A stretch of DNA of 64,000 nucleotides from CAYRTD01 sp964528675 (GTDB lineage: Bacteria > Bacteroidota > Bacteroidia > Bacteroidales > GCA-2748055). How positions within the stretch are numbered: the stretch's first letter is position 1; each line of letters opens with the position of its first letter. Location: the NCBI GenBank assembly GCA_964528675.1, contig CAZGTU010000012.1:1-64000 (forward strand), read 5' to 3'. The notes beneath the pieces are model-generated. The model was not told where the DNA came from. It did not search any database and saw nothing but the letters and a program-made list of their open reading frames with translations. This document shows, one piece after another, positions 26,459 to 33,638 of the stretch. The translations under genes and the position numbers were made by a program.

Positions 26459-26869
26459 TTAACCGCATTTTCCTTCGCCGCATTTTGCTTCGGGTGTTTT
26501 TCCTTCAGCTTCTTTGGATTTCTTTTTTCCTTCTTTTTTAGCGGATTCGGCCTTTTTAGCATCTGACTTTTTGTCTTCAGCTTTTTTTTCCTCAGTTTTT
26601 TTCGCTTCTTTTTTCTTTTTTTCATTTTCTTCTTCTGACTTTCCTTCTCCACACTTTCCTTCTCCGAATTTATAGTTATTCTCATTATGGAGAATATCCG
26701 GCGCATTGAGATTCATAATTTCACTTCTGACTTCAGCTCCTGAGCCCATGGCAGAATAATCAGGTATTTCTGCCTTTGTCTCATTAGCTGCAAAGCTTGT
26801 GAGAGAAGAAGTAAGAATAGCTCCTGTTAATAATGAAGCGGACATAAGGATGTTTTTCTCTTTTTTCAT
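26459..26869 (-). CDS. Bufferin-like RiPP precursor (BufA/GigP-like)
   Basis: A 136-residue secreted peptide precursor. A signal peptide covers about residues 1-28 (SASLLTGAILTSSLTSFAAN). Residues 29-67 form a linker, followed by the motif EGKCGEGKS with C73. Residues 78-127 are an extreme lysine/glutamate/alanine-rich stretch of low complexity. The C-terminus ends KCGEGKCG with C130 and C135. Repeated EGKCG motifs are the modified core of bufferins, whose cysteines are converted by the DUF692 enzyme to thiooxazole-type rings that bind copper. Classical bufferins carry a DUF2282 layout without such a long charged spacer. Its position before the DUF692 gene and after the sigma/anti-sigma pair supports the role. 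Confidence 0.82.
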   Translation of the reverse strand: MKKEKNILMSASLLTGAILTSSLTSFAANETKAEIPDYSAMGSGAEVRSEIMNLNAPDILHNENNYKFGEGKCGEGKSEEENEKKKKEAKKTEEKKAEDKKSDAKKAESAKKEGKKKSKEAEGKTPEAKCGEGKCG

Positions 26870-26943
26870 AACAAATTAATTTTAAATTTTGTATTGGATT
26901 CATTTTATTAGTCGATAGCAAAATGATTTCCTTACAGAATTTA

Positions 26944-27001
26944 AAAAAAATCTTCCTGTTCCGCCCAGGCGGATACAGGGTAAAAAACAGGAAGATTTTT
27001 T
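26944..27001. terminator. Bidirectional terminator-like hairpin with embedded palindrome
   Basis: AAAAAAATCTTCCTGTT (26944-26960) and its complement (26985-27001) form a 17-base stem with A/T runs on both sides, closing a loop that holds the TCCGCC-CA-GGCGGA palindrome (26961-26974). It lies between the anti-sigma gene and the precursor gene on the minus strand, so the sigma/anti-sigma transcript probably ends here and the precursor has a separate promoter. The palindrome resembles those in the ispF-flanking element. Confidence 0.65.
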
Positions 27002-27071
27002 AATGTGTCAAAGTAGATCTAATTAGTGTCTGAAAAAAGTGTTGAAGATCCCGGTAATAAATGTTATAGGA

Positions 27072-27365
27072 TTATTTGAGTTCTTTGAGGACACGGGTTT
27101 TAATTCTTTTCTTCTCACTGGAGTTTAGATGATGATGTTTTCCTGCTTCAAGATGTTTTTGAAAATATTCGTCCAGTATTCTGATATCTCTGGCATAGCG
27201 TAAACAATATTTACAGCTAAGCAAATGAATACGCAAATTCATCCTTTCTTTAAAATTCAGTTTATTGTCTCTTGATTTAGAAGCAAGGTAGGTGGCTTCA
27301 TCGCATGCAATCATCATCCTGGCAAGCTTTGCCATCATTTTATTTCTGAGAGAATTATTATTCAC
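27072..27365 (-). CDS. Zinc-binding anti-sigma factor
   Basis: A 97-residue protein with the HLLSCKYC segment, the HX3CX2C zinc-binding anti-sigma (ZAS) motif, within the family-like run EATYLASKSRDNKLNFKERMNLRIHL. No membrane segment is present, so it is a soluble anti-sigma that should bind the sigma factor encoded just upstream and release it under metal or thiol stress. The frame begins with GTG at 27365; an ATG at 27338 is a plausible alternative start that keeps the motif. It lies 46 bases after the sigma gene, in the same transcript. Similar pairs (RpoQ-RsqA type) control gig/buf genes in other bacteria. Confidence 0.85.
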   Translation of the reverse strand: MNNNSLRNKMMAKLARMMIACDEATYLASKSRDNKLNFKERMNLRIHLLSCKYCLRYARDIRILDEYFQKHLEAGKHHHLNSSEKKRIKTRVLKELK

Positions 27366-27411
27366 GATATTATATATTTCTATTAATTCAATGCGTCTTT
27401 TAGGTCTGTAA

Positions 27412-28062
27412 TTATTTCTCCATCCATTTTTTTTCCAGGCATTGCCGAATTTTCAAACGGGCTCTATGCAGTAATACCCACAAATTTGACGATGTAATTT
27501 CTAATTCCTTACAGATTTCCTCGCTTTCACATTCCTCTATGATTTTCAAAGTAAAGGCAGCTGCCCATTTCTGTGGAAGAAAAGAAATGCATAATTCCAG
27601 TATTTTCTGAAACTCATCTCTTTCGATCATTTCTTCAATATTAAAGCCGGATTTTCCCGGAGCTGCATCTTTTTTCCAATGTCCCTTAAAAGGTCCTTCC
27701 TGCTGAAATGGTAAATTTTCACCTCCCACTTCCCAGTTCTTATCAATGATCATTTTTTCTCTCGAAGTACCGGCTTTACGATAATGATCAATTATTTTAT
27801 TTTTCAGGATTGAAGTCAGCCATGTTTTTTCCTTGCTCTCACCTTTAAATTTTTCTTTTGACTTGAGGGCGGACAGAAAAGTTTCCTGAACCAGATCTTC
27901 GGAAAGTTCTCTTTGAAATACTCTGCTCATAGCGTAACTGAAGAGATAATCCCCATATTTCTCTGTCCAGAGGGAAGGATCGGATATATTACCTGGTTTT
28001 TTCACAGTCATTTCAGAAGGCAATATAGATTTTTGAAATGAAAATAACAATTTTGTATACAT
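27412..28062 (-). CDS. ECF-type sigma-70 factor
   Basis: A 216-residue sigma factor. Region 2 is seen in YLFSYAMSRVFQRELSEDLVQETFLSA followed by WLTSILKNKIIDHYRKAG (read in parts), and region 4 in LPQKWAAAFTLKIIEE through LLHRARLKIRQCLE. A longer than usual linker joins regions 2 and 4. This matches the sigma subgroup that sits beside short zinc-binding anti-sigmas and DUF692 loci. The first ATG gives 216 residues; a second ATG at 28011 would remove 17 residues without harming region 2. It is the first gene of the minus-strand metal-stress cluster. A 27-base repeat ends 39 bases upstream of its start. Confidence 0.9.
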   Translation of the reverse strand: MYTKLLFSFQKSILPSEMTVKKPGNISDPSLWTEKYGDYLFSYAMSRVFQRELSEDLVQETFLSALKSKEKFKGESKEKTWLTSILKNKIIDHYRKAGTSREKMIIDKNWEVGGENLPFQQEGPFKGHWKKDAAPGKSGFNIEEMIERDEFQKILELCISFLPQKWAAAFTLKIIEECESEEICKELEITSSNLWVLLHRARLKIRQCLEKKWMEK

Positions 28063-28100
28063 TCGTTAAAAACATAAAGCCTTAAATACTTGTTGACTCT

Positions 28101-28127
28101 ATTACTGAAGTTTCGCACTTATCAATA
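28101..28127. repeat. 27-base inverted repeat, left copy
   Basis: This 27-base sequence (core GAAGTTTCGCACTTATC) is the perfect reverse complement of 30552-30578. A third, shorter inverted copy with one mismatch is at 28187-28200 (TGCGAAACTTTAGT), so 28104-28200 can also fold as a stem-loop whose loop holds the CACAGATCCTCC/AGGCGGACA repeat also found near 2.6 kb. It lies between the sigma gene and the DUF2141 gene. Confidence 0.6.
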
Positions 28128-28224
28128 AATGTTGCCACAGATCCTCCAAAGGCGGACAGGTTCACAGATTAAGAATTTTAATCAAATGCGAAACTTTAGT
28201 CTATTATTAAAAGAGCATAGATAA

Positions 28225-28659
28225 ATGAATAAAATATTTTTTATTTTGATTTCAGTATTATCCACTTTCTCAGCTAGTGCTCAGGGGCATTCTGATTTAA
28301 GGGTTGAGATTGAAGGGCTTAGAAATCAAGAAGGTAAAATCAGCATTACTCTTTTCAACAGTCCCGAAGGATTCCCTGAGGATATAGACAAGGCGTATAA
28401 ATGGAAAACGCAGGATTTAAATGAAGAGAAGCCGGTATTCACTTTTGAGGGTCTTCCAGCAGGTGAGTACGCTTATGCAATTCTGCATGATGAAGATGGT
28501 GATGGGGAAATGAAAAAGAATCTGCTTGGAATTCCCAGGGAAGGATTTGGTTTTTCAAATAATTACAAACCCAGAATAAAAAACCCATCGTTTCAGGACG
28601 CTTCATTTTCTCTAAGCGGTGGATCCGAAACACACCAGATTGAAATCATATATTTTTAA
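28225..28659 (+). CDS. DUF2141 secreted protein
   Basis: A 144-residue exported protein with a signal peptide ending at about residue 19 (STFSASAQG). The mature part has the DUF2141 pattern: GLRNQEGKISITLFNSPEGFP, then GLPAGEYAYAILHDEDGDGEM with its calcium-like acidic loop, and GIPREGFGFSNN. DUF2141 proteins are small periplasmic beta-sandwich proteins of unknown role in Bacteroidota and Proteobacteria. It is solitary, in a segment framed by the 27-base inverted repeats. Confidence 0.85.
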   Translation: MNKIFFILISVLSTFSASAQGHSDLRVEIEGLRNQEGKISITLFNSPEGFPEDIDKAYKWKTQDLNEEKPVFTFEGLPAGEYAYAILHDEDGDGEMKKNLLGIPREGFGFSNNYKPRIKNPSFQDASFSLSGGSETHQIEIIYF

Positions 28660-28727
28660 TCAATGAGGACACCCTAAAACGAAGATTTTGGCAATAAAGA
28701 TGCTTTTTAGATTGGGCTCATCAATAG

Positions 28728-29498
28728 TTAAATCGCAGATAAGAGGCCTCCATCCACATAAATTATTTGCCCGTTGACAAAATTACTGGCTTCTGATGCG
28801 AGATAAAGTGCTGTTCCGCATAATTCTTCCGGATCGCCCCATCGGCCTGCAGGAGTTCGGCCCTTAATCCATGCATCAAATTTTTCATCCTCTACAAGTT
28901 TCTTTGTCATCTCAGTTGCAAAATAACCCGGTCCGATGCCATTTATTTGAATGTTGTGTTTCGCCCATTCAACACTCATAGCTTTCGTTAGCATTTTGAG
29001 TCCCCCTTTTGCCGCGGCATAAGCGCCTGTAGTGTTTCTTCCAAGTTCACTCATAAGCGAGCAGGTATTGATAATTTTACCTTTTTTTTGTTTGATCATG
29101 TTCTTTGCAACTGACTTTGATACAATAAAAGCACCGGAAAGATTAACCTTCAAAACCTCTTCCCAGTCGTTTAATGCCAGTTCCTCCAGTGGGGCTCTTC
29201 GCTGAATTCCTGCATTGTTTATTAATACATCCACCGGTCCGGTAGATTTTTCTATTATTTTCATTTCTCTTTCAACCGCTTCTTCATCAAAAACATCAAA
29301 GGTGGCGGTATGAACAATATTGCTGAATTCCTGCATCTTTTTTTTTGCTTCTTCGAGGCTATCCCTGTTCCTGCCGTTAATAATGACTTTTGCTCCATTT
29401 TCCGCAAATGCCTGTGCGAAGGTAAAACCCAGTCCCCGGCTGGAACCTGTGATTAAAACAACCTTATCCTTAACTGAAAAGATATTTTTTTCATTCAT
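28728..29498 (-). CDS. Short-chain dehydrogenase (gluconate 5-dehydrogenase-like)
   Basis: A 256-residue classical SDR. VLITGSSRGLGFTFA is the Rossmann dinucleotide-binding motif, NNAGIQRRAPLEEL the structural motif after strand 4, then the catalytic serine in NTCSLMSELG and the YAAAKGG catalytic Tyr-Lys pair, ending VNGQIIYVDGGL. QRRAPLEEL and GPGYFATEM are typical of gluconate 5-dehydrogenase/KduD-like enzymes, which oxidise or reduce sugar acids with NAD(P). The ATG at 29498 was chosen; upstream codons encode unlike residues. It is convergent with the DUF2141 gene and has no obvious sugar-catabolic neighbours, so substrate is unproven. Confidence 0.87.
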   Translation of the reverse strand: MNEKNIFSVKDKVVLITGSSRGLGFTFAQAFAENGAKVIINGRNRDSLEEAKKKMQEFSNIVHTATFDVFDEEAVEREMKIIEKSTGPVDVLINNAGIQRRAPLEELALNDWEEVLKVNLSGAFIVSKSVAKNMIKQKKGKIINTCSLMSELGRNTTGAYAAAKGGLKMLTKAMSVEWAKHNIQINGIGPGYFATEMTKKLVEDEKFDAWIKGRTPAGRWGDPEELCGTALYLASEASNFVNGQIIYVDGGLLSAI

Positions 29499-29681
29499 AT
29501 TTTTTTGATTTAAAAAGATGACATATAAATCATACTGAAATTTTAAATCAATTATACGAAAAACTCCCTCTTTATCCAAGGAAGATTTATGCTGCCATTA
29601 CCCCGAAAATATTAAAATTTGAAGTACAGAATATTTCAAGATCCTATATCTATTGATATAAGACTTTCACTATATAGTAAT

Positions 29682-30248
29682 CTATCCATCCTTTGTTTGC
29701 TGCTTATAATAATCTTCGAAGGTCATCTCTTCATATATTTCCTCTGCCAGAAAGGTCAAAATAATGGCTAAATCTTCTGCAGATTTATATCCGGGAAGGG
29801 GTTGGATCATATTCATTTCTTCGTCAAGGAAAACAAGACTTGGATATGAAGGACGATTGTTAAGCAAGGCCATCGAAAGTTGATGAACACCCCTGGGGCC
29901 ATTTTCAATATACTTGAATTCCTGTCCTTTGAAGTTCACCGTTTCTTTTGATTCCCCATTGAAACTTACCGGTATGAATTCTTCATTCAGAAGCTGAATG
30001 ACTTTCTCATCCTGGAAAGTTGTATTTTTCAAGCGTGTACACCAACCACACCAGTCTGTATAAACATAAACAAAATACTTTTTATCTGAGTTCTTAAGAT
30101 CAATTGCCTCTTCGAACGACATCCATTGGATTTCAGTATTTTTCTCTCTTTCAGGAGATTCATTTTCCATGTTTTCAGGTCCTGCTGAAAAAGACAGCAT
30201 CAAAAAAGCCGAAAGAAATACAATACCTGGATATTTAATTGTTTTCAT
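29682..30248 (-). CDS. Periplasmic thioredoxin-like protein (thioredoxin_7 type)
   Basis: A 188-residue exported thioredoxin-fold protein. The signal segment spans about residues 6-26 (VFLSAFLMLSFSAG). The active site is YTDWCGWCTRLKNTTF, giving CGWC, typical of the thioredoxin_7/SoxW-like proteins that reduce periplasmic substrates. NRPSYPSLVFLDEEMN carries the cis-proline. The ATG at 30248 was chosen because it starts the signal peptide; the frame continues upstream for 44 codons without family-like sequence. It lies alone within the repeat-framed segment. Confidence 0.85.
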   Translation of the reverse strand: MKTIKYPGIVFLSAFLMLSFSAGPENMENESPEREKNTEIQWMSFEEAIDLKNSDKKYFVYVYTDWCGWCTRLKNTTFQDEKVIQLLNEEFIPVSFNGESKETVNFKGQEFKYIENGPRGVHQLSMALLNNRPSYPSLVFLDEEMNMIQPLPGYKSAEDLAIILTFLAEEIYEEMTFEDYYKQQTKDG

Positions 30249-30852
30249 ATTTACTTTTGTTTTTATTTTACAAATATATAAAAATATAGATAAATAAATA
30301 TAAAGATTCATGAATAAATAATTCCTGGAAAAGAAAATACATTTCATTAGCACAGGGCATAGTGTTGTGTATTTGAGCAATATGATGAACCCTTTTTTTT
30401 TTGTTTAACTATCAACGTTTTTAATTACATTTTTAACTACGTTGATAGTGGCAGAAATTGCTTCCGCGATATCCGGTATGTACTCGTGGAAAGCTTCACG
30501 GATGGAGTGCGGAGGGGCATGACTTATTTGTCAGTGAACTTTTTTTTTAAATATTGATAAGTGCGAAACTTCAGTAATTAAAAAAAGCCCGGGAATTTTG
30601 TGAATACCTTCCGGGTAGGTGAGGAATTTGTATCAAAGGCCGGATAGTAAATAATTTTGTGGAAAATTATTCCTCTTATGTTCAAATAAACCACATCAAT
30701 TTGTCCCGCTGTGATTTTATCAACTGAAAAATTCATCATACTAATCCCTGTTAAATAAGGTATTCGCACCAATACCTAATTTTTTTTAGGTTTTTGGAAT
30801 GATAATGGTCGTCCATTATTTCACAATTATGTAAAATTAAAAAATCAGTATT
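30249..30852. repeat. Non-coding region with inverted repeats
   Basis: No well-supported gene is seen in these 604 bases. CTATCAACG at 30409-30417 pairs with CGTTGATAG at 30440-30448. The perfect complement of the 27-base repeat at 28101-28127 is at 30552-30578. A 64-codon minus-strand frame (30578-30772) begins exactly at the repeat edge and has no recognisable motif. The AT-rich end (30780-30852) presumably holds the promoter of the following dehydrogenase. Confidence 0.5.
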
Positions 30853-31623
30853 ATGAATCGCTTAAAAGATAAAGTAGCAATTGTTACAGGAGGTGCTCTT
30901 GGAATTGGCAGGGCAGCAGCTTACCAGATGGCCCGGGAAGGAGCCCTTGTTATAATCACGGATATTCTGGATGAAGAAGGTATTAAAGTTAGGGATGAAA
31001 TTATACATGAAGGAAACAAAGCCGAATACGCTCATCTTGATGTTTCCTCGGAAAAGGAGGTCATTGATACATTTTCTAAAGTTAATGGCGATCATGAACG
31101 AATTGATATCCTGGTAAATAATGCCGGCATTGCCGGTGCAAATAAACCAACGCATGAATTGACCGAGGAAGAATGGGATAAGGTCATGAATATCAATGAA
31201 AAAGGAGTTTTTCTATGTACTAAGCATGCAATACCTTATATGAAAAAAAATGGAAAGGGCAGCATTATTAATTTGTCTTCTATTTATGGAATTGTAAGTG
31301 CACCTGACATTCCAGCATATCATGCATCCAAGGGTGCCGTCAGATTAATGACAAAGACCGATGCCCTTCTTTATGCAAAAGATAACATAAGGGTGAATTC
31401 GGTTCATCCGGGATATATCTGGACCCCTCTTGTTGAGAAAATGGGTGAAGAATCTGAAGAAGGAGTGGATGAATTCAGGAAGAATCTTGATAAGATGCAT
31501 CCATTGGGACACATAGGTGAACCCGAAGACATTGCACATGGTATTGTTTATCTTGCCTCGGATGAAGCCAAATTTGTCACCGGCAGCGAAATGGTAATTG
31601 ATGGAGGTTATACCTGTAAGTAA
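30853..31623 (+). CDS. Short-chain dehydrogenase
   Basis: A 256-residue NAD(P)-dependent SDR. GGALGIGRAAAYQMA is the cofactor-binding motif and DILDEEG the acidic end of strand 2 that favours NAD. Next come NNAGIAGANKPTHE, the catalytic serine in INLSSIYGIV, YHASKGAVR with the catalytic Tyr and Lys, and FVTGSEMVIDGGYT at the end. VHPGYIWTPLVEK is typical of cyclopentanol and other alcohol or steroid-type dehydrogenases. The substrate is not evident. It lies 40% or so distant in motif detail from the dehydrogenase at 28728, so the two are not a recent duplication by eye. Solitary gene. Confidence 0.87.
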   Translation: MNRLKDKVAIVTGGALGIGRAAAYQMAREGALVIITDILDEEGIKVRDEIIHEGNKAEYAHLDVSSEKEVIDTFSKVNGDHERIDILVNNAGIAGANKPTHELTEEEWDKVMNINEKGVFLCTKHAIPYMKKNGKGSIINLSSIYGIVSAPDIPAYHASKGAVRLMTKTDALLYAKDNIRVNSVHPGYIWTPLVEKMGEESEEGVDEFRKNLDKMHPLGHIGEPEDIAHGIVYLASDEAKFVTGSEMVIDGGYTCK

Positions 31624-31665
31624 TTCAATAAAGGCTGTCTTCTTAAAAACCCCAAGAACCCCTTA

Positions 31666-31698
31666 AGACCTTCGAGGTTTTCAAAACCTCGAAGATCT
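31666..31698. repeat. CCTTCGAGG palindrome
   Basis: AGACCTTCGAGGTTTT, one central C, then AAAACCTCGAAGATCT: a 33-base near-perfect palindrome between convergent genes. It shares the AGACCTTCGAGGT core with the repeat at positions 20-57. It may act as a bidirectional terminator. Confidence 0.65.
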
Positions 31699-31705
31699 CT
31701 GGTAA

Positions 31706-33478
31706 TCATCTCAATACCCCCATTTTCCGTAGCAAAAAAGAGGCATTCATGTTTTTCGCTTTCCCTTTTTGGATCTTATAATCGAAAACTAATTCATCCG
31801 ACTTTATGTAACTTTCAAAATGATAGTTTTTAATGTTTTCCGGAAAACTTTTCCCCAGATCACTTAACTCAAGATCGTGAGTTGCAATAAATACATTGCA
31901 GTTAAAATCAACAATCTGTTTCATCAATTCTTCCGATCCTTTATGTTTATCCTTGCTGTTTGTTCCTTTTAATATTTCATCGAGGAATATGAACAGGCTT
32001 TCTCCCTTTCTGAGTCTATCCATAATTTTTTTCATCCTTTTAAGTTCAGCGAAAAAGTAAGATTCACTTTCGGCAAGGGAATCTGTGGTCCTCATGCCGG
32101 TAATGACAGGCTGGATCCTGAACCGGAATTCATCCGCATAGACATTGAATCCGGCTCCTGCAAGGATGAGATTTGTCCCCAATGTTCTCAAAAATGTGCT
32201 TTTTCCCGCCATGTTGGCCCCGGTAATAATGATAATCTTTTCATTTTTTTGAAGCTTGAAATCATTTGTTATGCATTCTCCAGGCTTAATGAGCGGGTGT
32301 CCGAGATTTTTTGCCGATAATATTTCATCTCCTGGTTGGGCTTGTATATAGTCAGGATGGTTAAACAGGAAAATACCACCTGAGATGAAAGCGTCTGTTT
32401 CTGCATGTAAGCTAAAGATGTCATTCAAGAGAGTGCGATTGTGCTTTTTCCAGTTTTCGAGTAATTTAATAAGGTGAAAATCCAATAGCAGAAGTATATT
32501 TAAAATACCTCCCATCAATAGATTAAGCCGGCTGTCGAATATATCCATTAACCTTTCAAGCCTTCGGAATTGCCTTAGTGATGTAGTTGATTTTTCTTTC
32601 ACTTTTAAAAGAAATGAATTCCTGAAACCGACTTTACTAAATACCTTCGTCAATACATTATACTTCCTGATGATTTCCTGTTTCTTTCCAATATCAGAAT
32701 GGTAGCGATTAATTTTGGAAATAAGTGATCCATAAAAAAACCAGCTAGTCAGAATGCTGATTATTAGAAACTTTCCCCATCCTTCGAATAAGATAGTTGT
32801 CACAATAAGGCTTATATTTGCAAATGCCAGTATCAGGGCAATGTAATGCATCCAATTTTTAATTCCTGATCCGGATTTGTTCAGCCAGTTTATTATTTGT
32901 TGTATTTCACCGGGTTTTTCTTCGATAGTTTTTCCTGAAGCCAGGTAATCCTGCATGAAATCAGGTTTTTCACTCAGTTCTCCATGAATTTGTTGATTAT
33001 TGAGAATATCCTCTTTGTTCAAGGGTGAGTTTAAAAAACGGGAGGCAAGAACCTTTTCTCCACTCAGGGTGCAGCACCTGCAGATATGCTGAAACAGCGA
33101 GGAAGGGCCAAAAATGTCCAGGTCATAGGTAAATTCATGATCAGGATCAAGGAAATGACCTCCGTCACTGAATTCATGATAATCTCCGTTCAATGCATCA
33201 AGTTCCTGTTGATTTATGATTTTGAGGATTCTCTTTTTTCTTCTATCATCGATGAACTTCTTGTAAAATGCCACAAAGGAAAAAAATAATATTAAAGATA
33301 TGGCGGAAAGGATAAAAAAAGAAAGTTTATCCTGTTGAATGCCTTTTACAAGAAAAAAAACAAAGAAGACCATGCATGCAAGCCTGATAATAGAAATATA
33401 ATTTACTTTCTTCGTAAGTTTTTTTTCTTCGAACTTATATTTTTCCAGGTTCGAAAGATAATATGATTGGGGGTCCAT
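31706..33478 (-). CDS. Membrane-anchored MutS-like ATPase
   Basis: A 590-residue protein with a MutS-type ABC ATPase at its C-terminus: Walker A GANMAGKSTFLRTLG near residue 420, LAESESYFFAEL, Walker B SLFIFLDEILKGTNS and ATHDLELS. The mismatch-recognition and connector domains of MutS are missing. Instead there are two pairs of hydrophobic segments (about residues 28-72 and 215-260) that look like membrane spans. This architecture is a recurrent Bacteroidota family annotated as MutS-related; it is unlikely to do ordinary mismatch repair. Solitary gene, convergent with the upstream dehydrogenase. The precise role is unknown. Confidence 0.85.
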   Translation of the reverse strand: MDPQSYYLSNLEKYKFEEKKLTKKVNYISIIRLACMVFFVFFLVKGIQQDKLSFFILSAISLILFFSFVAFYKKFIDDRRKKRILKIINQQELDALNGDYHEFSDGGHFLDPDHEFTYDLDIFGPSSLFQHICRCCTLSGEKVLASRFLNSPLNKEDILNNQQIHGELSEKPDFMQDYLASGKTIEEKPGEIQQIINWLNKSGSGIKNWMHYIALILAFANISLIVTTILFEGWGKFLIISILTSWFFYGSLISKINRYHSDIGKKQEIIRKYNVLTKVFSKVGFRNSFLLKVKEKSTTSLRQFRRLERLMDIFDSRLNLLMGGILNILLLLDFHLIKLLENWKKHNRTLLNDIFSLHAETDAFISGGIFLFNHPDYIQAQPGDEILSAKNLGHPLIKPGECITNDFKLQKNEKIIIITGANMAGKSTFLRTLGTNLILAGAGFNVYADEFRFRIQPVITGMRTTDSLAESESYFFAELKRMKKIMDRLRKGESLFIFLDEILKGTNSKDKHKGSEELMKQIVDFNCNVFIATHDLELSDLGKSFPENIKNYHFESYIKSDELVFDYKIQKGKAKNMNASFLLRKMGVLR

Positions 33479-33638
33479 CTTCTTTTTAAATACTATTTAT
33501 TGATGCTTAATATTTATTTATTTCATATGAGTTATAATTCTGATTGGAAAACTGATGTCTTCACCTATTTCGTTTTCAACTAACAAGGAAAAGTGGTGAA
33601 AAGGTCGTCAGCAGATCTGGTAGTGTCGGGGAATGGGA

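Noticed and set aside
26437..26706. 89-codon frame rich in lysine antisense-frame to the precursor
   Set aside because: It is the shifted-frame shadow of the K/E-rich stretch of the bufferin-like precursor, which has a signal peptide and conserved cysteine motifs in the chosen frame.
30578..30772. 64-codon minus-strand frame beside the 27-base repeat
   Set aside because: No motif, unusual composition and an end point defined by the repeat; treated as non-coding.
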